The notes beneath the pieces are model-generated. The model was not told where the DNA came from and did no database searches. It saw only the letters and a list, made by a program, of their open reading frames with translations. From the NCBI RefSeq assembly GCF_000167195.1, contig NZ_AADV02000002.1:186001-250000 (forward strand): DNA of 64,000 bases, given 5' to 3'. The translations under genes were made by a program, and so were the position numbers. The stretch's first letter is position 1. The number at the start of each line of letters is the position of its first letter. Positions 56,217 to 64,000 of this stretch are shown here, piece by piece. This DNA is from Crocosphaera watsonii WH 8501. Its GTDB lineage: Bacteria > Cyanobacteriota > Cyanobacteriia > Cyanobacteriales > Microcystaceae.

Positions 56217-56925
56217 AGATAAACAGAGTTTATCAATGTCCACTCAGGCCGCTTATAACAAACTCTTAGAAGGTAGAGGAAAAAAGGAACCCACCACACA
56301 CTTAGAAGTAGTAAAATTTTGGTTGCAACGTTCGGGTTGTAAATGGTGTTATAACGATAAAGGTTATTACTGGTTTAACAAGGAAACCCACGTCTGGGAA
56401 CTCTACAGATCCCTAACAGAGTGGTTATTACGTTTCAAGTTGTCAGAGGACACACCCTCTAAAGAACTAAAGGAGATGTTCCCCTGTGTGCTAAAGACTA
56501 ATAAGGATGAGGGTTCTATCAAAAAGCTCCCTAAACCATCGGGTGTTATTCCGTTTTCTAACGGGGTTTTTGACATAAAAAAAGGTAAGTTTAGAGTAGG
56601 TGCAGAACCTCAAGACTATTTATTATCCCTTGGTGAAAACTTTTACTACTGGGATTATGAAGGTGAGAAACCTGTGGAAATTCTGCACCTTATTGACATG
56701 ATGTCAGGGGGAGATGAAAAGCTACGGGAGCTTATTCTTGCAGTCTGTTGGTTAAACATTGTAGGTGTGCAGGAACGGCGTTATGATGGGTTCAAAAACT
56801 GTTTTATTCTCTGGACTTCTAAGGATGGTTATAGCGGACGTAGCACCTTGTTTAACATTCTGGACACTTGCTCTGGGAACAGAATTTGTCATTTAGAACG
56901 CTTGGAAGACCTTACAGACGCTAAC
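56185..56925 (+). pseudogene. D5-type primase/helicase, N-terminal part only
   Basis: Replication protein of the poxvirus D5/phage P4 alpha group. ATG at 56185 follows CGGAGG. The product has KWCYNDKGYYWFNKETHVWE, the D5_N signature IPFSNGVFDIKKGKFRVGAE and the beginning of the helicase with a degenerate Walker A (LWTSKDGYSGRSTLFNILD, Arg in place of the Lys). At DLTDAN the IS1380 copy 2 begins (56926), and the rest of the helicase is gone; an open frame runs into the IS to 57042. With the PolB and the recombinase it would be the replication module of a mobile element, now broken. Confidence 0.82.
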
Positions 56926-58922
56926 CCCGAATTTCTCACAAAATCTGCGATCGCCAAACACAGAAGCCTTACAGGAAGTGGGTTTGAACAGAGCGATCGC
57001 AGATTTCCCCAACCAACAGTCTGTTGTCAGATTTTAAGTTAAAATCAACCCGAATTAGACAAAGATGAAAAGATAAATCAATCACTCATTTTTCCAAAAA
57101 AAATTATTAATAAAATCTCTAATAGTACTAGATTGTTAGAATAAAATATCCTATAATTTAATTATTAAAGCAATTTACCTTAAACTGATTTAATGAGTCC
57201 CAGTCATCCCCGAACCCCTCGTCAAGTAATCAACTTTAGTAAACAGAAAGGAAAAGAAATAATCGCTAATTTTGATGGGGGACTAATCACTTCAGATGCG
57301 GGGATTGTCTGGATAGCTGAGTTGGATAAAAAACTGGGAATTACGGAGAAGTTTGGTAACTGTTTTCAAGATCATCGTCATCAATCTTATGTAGATCATT
57401 CCGTTCATGAGTTATTAGCACAAAGGCTTTATGGAATTATTTTAGGCTATGAAGATGTCAATGACCATGATAAATTACGTCACGATCCTGCCCTTAAGAT
57501 CGCTTTAGAAAAGCTTAATGAACTTGAAGATAAAAAGGGATGGTTAGCTGGAAAAAGTACAATTAATAGATTGGAATATTGTCCTGAGACTATTCTCGAC
57601 CAAAAAACGAGTCGTTATCATAAAATAGAACCCAACTTTGAAGCCATTGAAAAATCTTTTGTCGAATTTTTTTTAGAGTCTTATAAAAAACCTCCCTTAA
57701 GTATTATATTAGATATGGATGTCACGGATGACCAAGTACATGGTAATCAAGAAGGGGCATTTTTTAATAGTTATTATCACGGAGTATGTTATGCTCCTTT
57801 ATATATTTTCTGTGGGCATCATTTATTAGTTGCTAAACTTCGTTCATCTAATGTAGATCCAGCCGATGGAGCCTTAGACGAATTACAAAGAATTATCGGA
57901 CTAATTAGAGAAAAATGGTCAGAGACTCATATCCTAGTTAGGGGTGATAGTGCCTATGCCCGTGAAGAAATCTTCTATTTTTGTGAAAATCAGCCTTTAG
58001 TTGATTATGTTATAGCTATGGGAACAAATGGCGTTCTTAAGTTACGAGCGGATGATGTAATTGAAAAAGCCAAACATGAATATGAAAAAAAACTAGCTCC
58101 AATAACTGAATTAATGGATAGTTTATTTCAGAAAAAAGAAGATTTAGAAGAAGTTAAAAAATTAGTACCAATTTCTACTTGGTATCGCTCTATTCGTTAT
58201 AAAACAGAAAAGTCATGGAGTTGTCAAAGAAGAGTAGTGACAAAAGTTTGTTATGGAAGTGATGGCTTAAAAATGCGCCAGGTGGTGACATCTTTGCCCG
58301 CTTCAAAAATTCCACCCTCAAAACTTTATACAAAAAAATACTGTCCGAGAGGCGAGATGGAAAATCGGATTAAAGAACAACAATTAGACTTGTTAGCTGA
58401 TAGAACTTCAACTCAAACATTTCAAAGTAATCAACTAAGATTATGGATACATTCCTGGGCTTATGTTCTCATAAATGCTTTTCATCAACACTGTTTAAAA
58501 AAAACTTCATTGGCTAAAGCAACTGTGGGAAGAATACGTCTAAATCTTCTTAAGTTGGGAGCCAGAATAAAGATTAGTTGTAGAAGAATTATTATCGCTA
58601 TAGCTAGTGCTTGTCCTTATCAAGATATTTTGTCTATTGCTAACAAAAGAATTAAAACTATTCCTAATACTGGATAAGTAGAATAAGTTGTTTTTTAAAA
58701 AAGATATCTATCATAAGTTGTTGACTGACTGATACTTTCATTTAGTCTTATTTATCGTGGAGAAAATCAAAAGTTAATATAATTATTCCCTCTTAAACTC
58801 AATTTTTGGATAATCAAAGTCAATTTTTTTATTCATCTATATTCAAAATTTCTATTAGTCCTAAAAATTATCATTTTTCATCTCTGGATTGGGCTTTCAA
58901 ATTAATTTGTGAGAAATCCGGG
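56926..58922 (+). mobile_element. IS1380-family insertion sequence, copy 2 (1997 bp)
   Basis: Ends CCCGAATTTCTCACAAA and TTTGTGAGAAATCCGGG. The flanks are TAAC on the left and TAAA on the right, near but not equal, and the left side is a primase gene while the right side is inside a group II intron. It therefore probably resulted from recombination or an adjacent deletion. The transposase gene inside is intact. Confidence 0.93.
57193..58677 (+). CDS. IS1380-family transposase, intact copy
   Basis: A 494-residue transposase with the IS1380 order of motifs: IANFDGGLITSDAGIVWIAE (first Asp), LAQRLYGIILGYEDVNDHDK, LAGKSTINRLEYCPE, LDMDVTDDQVHGNQEGAFF, LVRGDSAYAREEIFYFCENQ (second Asp) and YCPRGEMENRIKEQQLDLLA (Glu). 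The frame is complete, so this copy can be the source of active transposase for both copies. The A run that breaks copy 1 has eight bases here. Confidence 0.95.
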   Translation: MSPSHPRTPRQVINFSKQKGKEIIANFDGGLITSDAGIVWIAELDKKLGITEKFGNCFQDHRHQSYVDHSVHELLAQRLYGIILGYEDVNDHDKLRHDPALKIALEKLNELEDKKGWLAGKSTINRLEYCPETILDQKTSRYHKIEPNFEAIEKSFVEFFLESYKKPPLSIILDMDVTDDQVHGNQEGAFFNSYYHGVCYAPLYIFCGHHLLVAKLRSSNVDPADGALDELQRIIGLIREKWSETHILVRGDSAYAREEIFYFCENQPLVDYVIAMGTNGVLKLRADDVIEKAKHEYEKKLAPITELMDSLFQKKEDLEEVKKLVPISTWYRSIRYKTEKSWSCQRRVVTKVCYGSDGLKMRQVVTSLPASKIPPSKLYTKKYCPRGEMENRIKEQQLDLLADRTSTQTFQSNQLRLWIHSWAYVLINAFHQHCLKKTSLAKATVGRIRLNLLKLGARIKISCRRIIIAIASACPYQDILSIANKRIKTIPNTG

Positions 58923-59087
58923 TAAAGGGACAATCAATCATCGGACGGAACGAATAAAAACGAATCTAGAGTCTCAGGAAATAGTCGAAACCTGGGTAGG
59001 CAAGACGAGATGCGGAAATCTCTAGATTCGGGTAGGACGAAGCGTAATTGCTTCGAGGCAAAAAGAAAACGATTAACCGAGGTGAAC

Positions 59088-60602
59088 ATGGTTAGACACA
59101 AAATCAAAGATTTTAGTGAACTCTGGAAGAGCATTCCCTGGAAGAAATTCCGCAAGAATCTCTTTCGTCTCCAAAGAAGATTGTTCAAAGCCATTCAAGC
59201 AAAAGACACTAGACGAGCTAGGAATCTACAAAAGCTTATTTTGAAATCCTTTGCAGCTAGGTTACTTGCAGTCCGACAAGTATCACAGCTAAACACTGGC
59301 AAGAAAACCGCAGGAGTAGATGGGGTCAAATCTCTCAACTTCAAACAACGGTTCGCCTTAGCAGAAAGATTACTCAAGGCACACGATTGGAAACACTCAA
59401 AGCTAAGAGAAATCCCCATCCCCAAAAAGGACGGTACAACCAGAATGCTAAAGGTTCCAACTATGGCAGACAGCGCATGGCAATGCCTCGTTAAATACGC
59501 CTTAGAGCCAGCACACGAAGCACTGTTTCACGCCAGAAGTTACGGGTTTAGACCTGGACGTTCAACGCACGATGCTCAAAAGATTCTATTCGCAAATCTA
59601 AGATCCAATTCAAACGGATTAAACAAGAGAATACTTGAGCTAGACATTGAAAAATGCTTCGATAGGATTAACCACACCTCAATTATGGAAAGGGTGATAG
59701 CCCCTCAGTCAATCAAGACTGGAATAGGTCAATGCCTAAAAGCAGGTGTCAACCCAGAATTTCCAGAACAAGGAACCCCCCAAGGGGGGGTGGTAAGTCC
59801 ACTATTAGCTAACGTCGCATTGGACGACATAGAGGACATCCATACCTCCATCCGGTACGCGGATGATATGGTTGTAATCTTAAAGCCTAAAGACGATGCC
59901 GACAAGATACTCAAGAATATACAAGAGTTCCTGGTAGTCCGAGGACTAAAAGTGAGTGAAAAGAAAACTAAGCTCGTCAAAGCGACAGATGGATTTGATT
60001 TTCTAGGATGGCACTTTAAAGTAGAATCCAACGGAAAGTTTAGATGTGTCCCATCAGAGGACAATTACAAAGCATTCCGCAAGAAAGTCAAGGACATCGT
60101 CAACTGCTCGAATTATGGGGCTAGGGTTAAAGCTATGAAATTAGCCCCCCTAGTCAGAGGATGGCGAAATTACCATAGATATTGCAAATTGGAAGGCTCT
60201 CGCTTCTCCTTATGGAGAATGAACCACAGAACCTTCAAGGTCTTCAACAAAGAAAGGAAACTGAACCGATATACGGCATCAGAGCTTATCAAGAAGGCTT
60301 TTCCAGCAGTATCTTATAGTGAGAATCGCCACATCAACGTCAAAGGTAATAAATCCCCATACGACGGGGACGAAGTTTACTGGAGCAAGCGTAACAGCAA
60401 ACTCTACGATGAAGCAACCTCTAAATGTCTGAAAAGACAAGACCATTCATGTGGACATTGTGGATTGAAGTTTATGGATGACGAGAGGGTACACCTCCAC
60501 CACATAGACGGAGAACACAGTAATTGGAAGCCCAAAAACTTAATGGCAGTCCACCATAGCTGCCACCAGTACATCCACATGGGCAAGACTGGAAAAGTCT
60601 AA
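59088..60602 (+). CDS. Group II intron reverse transcriptase/maturase with HNH endonuclease
   Basis: A 504-residue intron-encoded protein from ATG 59088 (CCGAGGTGA upstream). The RT domain has VPTMADSAWQCLVKYALEPA, the signature YGFRPGRSTHDAQK, GTPQGGVVSPLLANVAL and the catalytic SIRYADDMVVI. Domain X (maturase) is around 330-400 with VRGWRNYHRYCK, and the C-terminus carries an HNH nuclease CGHCGLKFMDDERVHLHHID...HHSCH. The stretch between PLLANVAL and YADD is shorter than usual for cyanobacterial relatives. The gene looks intact, but the ribozyme around it lacks its 5' half. Confidence 0.92.
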   Translation: MVRHKIKDFSELWKSIPWKKFRKNLFRLQRRLFKAIQAKDTRRARNLQKLILKSFAARLLAVRQVSQLNTGKKTAGVDGVKSLNFKQRFALAERLLKAHDWKHSKLREIPIPKKDGTTRMLKVPTMADSAWQCLVKYALEPAHEALFHARSYGFRPGRSTHDAQKILFANLRSNSNGLNKRILELDIEKCFDRINHTSIMERVIAPQSIKTGIGQCLKAGVNPEFPEQGTPQGGVVSPLLANVALDDIEDIHTSIRYADDMVVILKPKDDADKILKNIQEFLVVRGLKVSEKKTKLVKATDGFDFLGWHFKVESNGKFRCVPSEDNYKAFRKKVKDIVNCSNYGARVKAMKLAPLVRGWRNYHRYCKLEGSRFSLWRMNHRTFKVFNKERKLNRYTASELIKKAFPAVSYSENRHINVKGNKSPYDGDEVYWSKRNSKLYDEATSKCLKRQDHSCGHCGLKFMDDERVHLHHIDGEHSNWKPKNLMAVHHSCHQYIHMGKTGKV

Positions 60603-60610
60603 TTTGTCGG

Positions 60611-60645
60611 GAGCCGGATGCTCAGAAATGCGCACGTCCGGATCT
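60611..60645 (+). ncRNA. Group II intron domain V
   Basis: The 35-base stretch from GAGCCGGATGCTCAGAAATG to GGATCT matches the usual domain V pattern (GAGCCGTATGCGGTGAAA...CGTACGGTTCT) with compensating changes (CCGGA/TCCGG), which supports a folded catalytic hairpin. It starts eight bases after the maturase stop. Confidence 0.75.
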
Positions 60646-60713
60646 AAATGAGAGGGTCGGAGGATAATACCTCCACTCGACTCAACCGGAACAGAGATTA
60701 ATGGTTCATCACC

Positions 60714-60860
60714 TTGAATGAGTTTCTCTCAATCAAGGTTAAACCCCGAGTCCAAACATTCAGGCTATATTCTGTTTTTAAAGGCATTGGCTGGGTAAAT
60801 ACCGGAAATATTCAGTCTTTTTTCTTAAATTGCACCCAATCACTTATTGAATCTGATTAA
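60714..60860 (+). pseudogene. C-terminal fragment of an unknown gene downstream of the intron
   Basis: An open frame of about 50 codons (FLSIKVKPRVQTFRLYSVFK, then GIGWVNTGNIQSFFLNCTQS) ends at TAA 60858, twelve bases before the ParA-like gene. It begins just after the intron 3' end, so it may be the 3' exon of a gene into which the intron inserted. I do not recognise the family. The frame could also be chance. Confidence 0.4.
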
Positions 60861-60871
60861 AAAACCTTATC

Positions 60872-61341
60872 ATGACCCAAATTGTTTCTATTCATTCCTA
60901 TCGCGGTGGAACAGGAAAATCTAATATGACGGCTAACCTAGCCACCACCATGGCCATGTTAGGTAAGCGTGTGGGTATTGTGGATACCGATATCCAATCT
61001 CCAGGAATCCATATTCTCTTTCGCCTCGATGAAACAAAAATTAACAAAACCCTCAACGATTATCTTTGGGATGATGATTGCTCAGCAGAGCAAATTGCTT
61101 ATGATGTCAGTTATGTCCTAAATCATGGATCTGCAGTGGCGGCCAACCCTAATGGGAAAATCTTTTTGGTTCCTTCGAGTATGAAAAGTGAGGATATTGC
61201 CACTATTCTCAGCGAAGGATATGACGTGGAATTGCTCCAACAAGGATTTTATGAGGTGGGAGATACACTGGAGTTAGATTATCTCTTTGTGGATACCCAC
61301 CCAGGTCTAAACGAGGAAACTCTACTTTCCATTGGTTTATC
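60872..61341 (+). pseudogene. ParA/MinD-family ATPase, C-terminus cut by IS630 copy B
   Basis: Deviant Walker A ATPase. It begins MTQIVSIHSYRGGTGKSNMT, with the signature lysine in RGGTGKS (residues 11-17), then VGIVDTDIQSPGIHILFRLD (switch I region) and LDYLFVDTHPGLNEETLLSI (Walker B). At residue 156 the IS630 copy B begins (TA at 61342), and an open frame adds only a few residues to 61354. About the last 100 or more residues, including the nucleotide-specificity region, are missing. Role might be partitioning or positioning of a cell component; it is not linked to a ParB. Confidence 0.88.
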
Positions 61342-61343
61342 TA

Positions 61344-62721
61344 GTGCAGCTTAGCAAAAATAATCCACCAGTCACTTATGATCTTTAAAGCCCTTAAATT
61401 TCCAAACGAACGGCTTAGCAAAATGTTGATTAAAGTAATCAATAAAATTGAGAATTTTTTGGGATAGTTCTTCAGTTGAACGGACAGTAATTCTTTTGAG
61501 TAAACGCCTGACTAAGATCGAAAACTAACACTCAATTTGATTAAGCCACGATGTATGTTTGGGAATATAAACAAAGCGAATTCGATGAGATTCATCTGAT
61601 AAAAAATCTGCTCTGCTGTCCATAGATTGCAAAATCCCCTCCTTTCCTTTTCTCCCCAAATCAATAGTAATTCCACAGCTTTCTGCTACTAATTTGACTA
61701 AGCTTTCCGATTTATGAGTGTTGAGTTTATCTACAATAAAAATCCATTCTGCTTTTTCATCAATCTTAATCGTTCTCTGGATATGTTCAGAAAAATCTTG
61801 TTCTGTTCTTGTCGGTCCAATAGAGGGACTAACAACTTTTCCTCTTGCCACATCCCAGTTCGCAATTAAGCTTAAAGTTCCGTGTCTTTCATATTCAAAT
61901 TCGATTTTTTCTACTTGTTTAGGCTTGATTCTTTTGTTCGGAAATAATCTCTCAAGAGCTTGAATCCCTGTCATTTCATCTGTACTAATTAAATGAATTC
62001 CTTGTTCTAACAAAGTTTTAGCTTCTTGATGAAGTTCACAGATATATTTGACTTGCTTTTTAAATTTTAAGGGATCATCAATTTTGGCATTTAACCAGTA
62101 ACGAACGAGATGTGGTTGTAATGTCGCTTCTTTTTAAAAAACGCCCCACACTACGGGGGGAAATCTTTTCGACAATTCCTCTTTTTATGGCTTCATCCGC
62201 CAACTCTGAAGGTGTCCAATGGCTCACTGGTCTGTCTGATTTTTCACATTCTTCACAAGCGATCGCTACAATCTGGACTACTTGTTCGACCGTAAAGGAT
62301 TTTGTTGTTCCAGGTCTTGGGCGATCGCTTAAAATTCCTTTGATCAAGACCATTAATGCTTTCTCCGTTACCTGTTGTTCTTCGGCGGCACTCAGTTTTT
62401 CTCTCTCCTCAAACCATCGCGATCGCCACTGACGCACTTGTACTCGGTCTAATTCTAATCTTCGACTAATCGAACTATTGCTCTCTCCTGATGCTGCGGC
62501 TAAGATTAGCTTGGCTCGTCTAACAAGGCGATAGGGGTTTGTTGTCCCTCTCACTATTTGTTGGAGTACTGTTTTCTGTAGGTTGGAGAGGTTAATTGGC
62601 AATGCTTTTATCATGGACATCAACTTCGAGATTCTTCCGTTAGTTTCATTGAAACACATTGTCGTGGCTAGTCACGAAAGTTTCTGTAAAAATCTGGTGG
62701 ATTACTTTCGCCAAGCTGCAC
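61344..62721 (-). mobile_element. IS630-family insertion sequence, copy B (1378 bp)
   Basis: Same length and ends as copy A, opposite orientation, flanked by TA on both sides (61342-61343 and 62722-62723). It cuts the ParA-like gene on the left. The right flank (62724 onward) is non-coding and does not continue the ParA gene, so the two sides are again unrelated. Confidence 0.92.
61372..62620 (-). pseudogene. IS630-family transposase, copy B, with a nonsense codon
   Basis: Same two-part gene as copy A, with the same T6A5 slippage site. In this copy TGG of the motif NQIECWFSIL has become TAG at about 61527, directly after the catalytic Glu, removing the C-terminal 56 residues. The catalytic residues themselves are present and the first motif reads STDEM as in typical IS630 enzymes. 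Probably inactive. Confidence 0.88.
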
Positions 62722-62723
62722 TA

Positions 62724-62924
62724 GTATAGAAGGATACGGGAGGGCATCCCGAAATTCACGCCTTGGGAGACATGAATAGGTAAGACCAGTGATGGCACGT
62801 TCAGCCCAGGAAGCTTCTTGCCTAACAGCAGAAGTATGTCACTGAATATGTATTAACGTTGTAGGGGTCAACGGCCGTTGACCCCTACTTTAGGAAACTG
62901 GTATAAGTATCAAAGAGTTGGGAA
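62724..62924. other. Non-coding debris with a perfect 28-base palindrome
   Basis: Contains ACGCCTTGGGAGAC, also found in the tnpB 3' region (near 48563), and GAAGTATGTCAC, resembling the right end of IS200/IS605 elements, so it may be another remnant of that family. At 62861-62888 is a perfect palindrome whose half is GTAGGGGTCAACGG. It lies downstream of the cyclophilin gene and could act as its transcription stop, though no T run follows. Confidence 0.5.
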
Positions 62925-63998
62925 TTAACTGTTTTGAGGTTCGACTAAATTATCTAACCCATCGATCACTTGTGCGGAGACAATTTGATCTTTTTTGGTC
63001 AACTCTGCTAATGTTTCTTTACCATCAACTAGATAACCAAAAACAGAATAACGGCCATCCATTAAGTTAAACCCAGGAGGGGTTAATTCACTGTCAAATT
63101 TAAAGAAGAAAAATTGTGATGATCCACCGTTGGGATCTAAACTAGGACGGGCTAAGGCAACGGCCCCATAAGCATTAAAAGGAAGAACTAAATCTGGTAA
63201 ATAAATACCCACCTCTTCAAGAGTTGCGCCATAAATGGGTGTTTCATCCCCTTTAACCAAAATTTCCATGGGAATAGCACGATATTCTCCTGTATCTGGG
63301 TCAATAAACCCTTCTTCTTGCCCTTTTGGATCACCGCTTTGGATGGCAAAACCATCTTCTGAGTCAAGAAAAGGTAAACCATCGTAGAAACCTCGTTGCA
63401 CCAGATCAACAAAGTTTCCTCCATTAACAGGGGCGTTGTAACCATCAACCACAATGGTGAGATCCCCTTTGGTAGTTTCTAGTTTAACCGTAGCCCGTCC
63501 TTTTAACTGGGGCAAGCTGGCGTATTCTGTGGGAACATCAAAAGGGAAACCTTCCACCATTAAGGCTTCAATATCACCAACATTATTGAGAATAGCCCTT
63601 CTTGTTAGCCATACCTGTTCTGTATCTTTACTTTTTACTGCTTCCTGCAGTTTGCTGATCTCTGTTTTAACATTTTCTAAGAGTTTTTCTGCTTGGGGTT
63701 GGCGATCGCTAGGAACCCCGTCGATAATTTTATCGCTGCGTATGGTGAGAACAAAAGAGGCTCTTTTGACATCTTTCGCGATGGGAGGCCAACGTTTTCC
63801 CCTCAGATGATTAGAAATATCTTCGATGGCATCTTGAACTTTGCGAATGGGTTCGTTTTCAATAGGTAAGGCGTACCTTAAAATAGCTTCGGGGCTAGTA
63901 ATGGCGTTTCCTTGAGCAAGAGCCGCAACCAACACTGAATTTGTACCTAATTGGTTCCAGGTTGCCCCAGATAAACCAATAGATAGGGTCACTACCAT
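62925..63998 (-). CDS. Thylakoid-lumen cyclophilin-type peptidyl-prolyl isomerase (TLP40/CYP38-like), possibly 5' partial
   Basis: About 357 residues with a lumenal export signal (hydrophobic LSIGLSGATWNQLGT...LVAALAQGNA). An N-terminal helical domain with PSDRQPQAEKLLENVKTEIS precedes the cyclophilin domain, which shows GRATVKLETTKGDLTIVVDG, FVDLVQRGFYDGLPFLDSED, GAVALARPSLDPNGGSSQFF and DGRYSVFGYLVDG. Active-site residues of classical cyclophilins (Arg in FHR, Phe in QFF) are only partly kept, as in plant TLP40/CYP38, which works in photosystem II assembly. The visible start is ATG 63998 at the window edge, so a few N-terminal codons may lie outside. Probably monocistronic. Confidence 0.85.
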   Translation of the reverse strand: MVVTLSIGLSGATWNQLGTNSVLVAALAQGNAITSPEAILRYALPIENEPIRKVQDAIEDISNHLRGKRWPPIAKDVKRASFVLTIRSDKIIDGVPSDRQPQAEKLLENVKTEISKLQEAVKSKDTEQVWLTRRAILNNVGDIEALMVEGFPFDVPTEYASLPQLKGRATVKLETTKGDLTIVVDGYNAPVNGGNFVDLVQRGFYDGLPFLDSEDGFAIQSGDPKGQEEGFIDPDTGEYRAIPMEILVKGDETPIYGATLEEVGIYLPDLVLPFNAYGAVALARPSLDPNGGSSQFFFFKFDSELTPPGFNLMDGRYSVFGYLVDGKETLAELTKKDQIVSAQVIDGLDNLVEPQNS

Positions 63999-64000
63999 CA

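Larger units (their letters stand above)
58923..60690 (+). mobile_element. Group II intron, 5' truncated
   Basis: Contains a full maturase gene and, at the 3' end, domain V (60611-60645) and a domain VI-like hairpin (60646-60690). Only about 165 bases precede the maturase gene, whereas a ribozyme needs roughly 500-600 bases of domains I-III there. The missing part coincides with the right end of IS1380 copy 2. No GUGYG start is present. The intron cannot splice itself; the protein might act on relatives in trans. Confidence 0.8.

Noticed and set aside
60714-60860. A complete small gene before the ParA-like gene
   Set aside because: It lacks a proper start and begins at the intron boundary, so I list it only as a possible 3' exon.

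Overview
The window looks like chromosome from an AT-rich, IS-laden unicellular cyanobacterium; the overall feel is Crocosphaera/Cyanothece-like, but the species is inference. Direct support: petN (cytochrome b6f), ndhO (NDH-1), an OCP C-terminal-domain homologue, a lumenal cyclophilin, group 2 sigma factor, ClpC, many HIP1 palindromes (GCGATCGC) and heptanucleotide tandem repeats typical of cyanobacteria. No rRNA, tRNA or CRISPR array was seen.

Layout. 0-3 kb: Ski2-like helicase (cut by the window edge) and a group 2 sigma factor, followed by a group II intron cut short by an ISAzo13-type element. 5.3-6.9 kb: decayed polysaccharide genes (glycosyltransferase without its N-terminus; acetyltransferase split by a 102-bp MITE). 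6.9-20 kb: mostly housekeeping (PBP4-type peptidase, exported flavoprotein, petN with two tiny membrane proteins, aldo/keto reductase, ABC-class ATPase, a broken kinase/FGE-like gene, OCP-CTD homologue, typA). 20-24 kb: HigA antitoxin, a small lipoprotein and a two-gene ATPase + TOPRIM-like cassette. 24-29.6 kb: cysC, mdh, a tnpB-less IS200/IS605 remnant, ndhO and three glycosyltransferases, one with a nonsense codon. 29.8-32.2 kb: IS66 transposase cut by an IS630 element. 32.2-33.9 kb: a graspetide (plesiocin-like) cassette whose precursor leader has been removed by the IS630 element, then an ATP-grasp ligase and an unknown protein, all overlapping. 34-37.3 kb: hisG and clpC. 37.4-40.2 kb: a second, decayed ATPase + TOPRIM-like pair. 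40.5-50.8 kb: a nest of insertions (IS1182-like, ISAzo13, tnpB split by IS1380, IS1634) into toxin-antitoxin and RloB-type genes. 50.8-57 kb: a compact element coding for a family B DNA polymerase, a tyrosine recombinase, pentapeptide proteins, a small DNA-binding-like protein and a D5-type primase/helicase. 57-62.7 kb: IS1380, a 5'-truncated group II intron, a ParA-like gene cut by a second IS630. 62.9-64 kb: lumenal peptidyl-prolyl isomerase.

How it fits together. Two ISAzo13 copies (direct), two IS630 copies (inverted) and two IS1380 copies (inverted) bracket large segments. Several copies have unrelated genes on their two sides and no direct repeats, so recombination between copies has probably reshuffled the region. 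Other insertions are simple: the MITE (TTA repeats), IS1380 in tnpB (ATTT repeats) and the IS1182-like element (ATTT repeats). The strongest candidates for something new are the graspetide cassette, the PolB/tyrosine recombinase/primase element, and the two ATPase + TOPRIM-like pairs.
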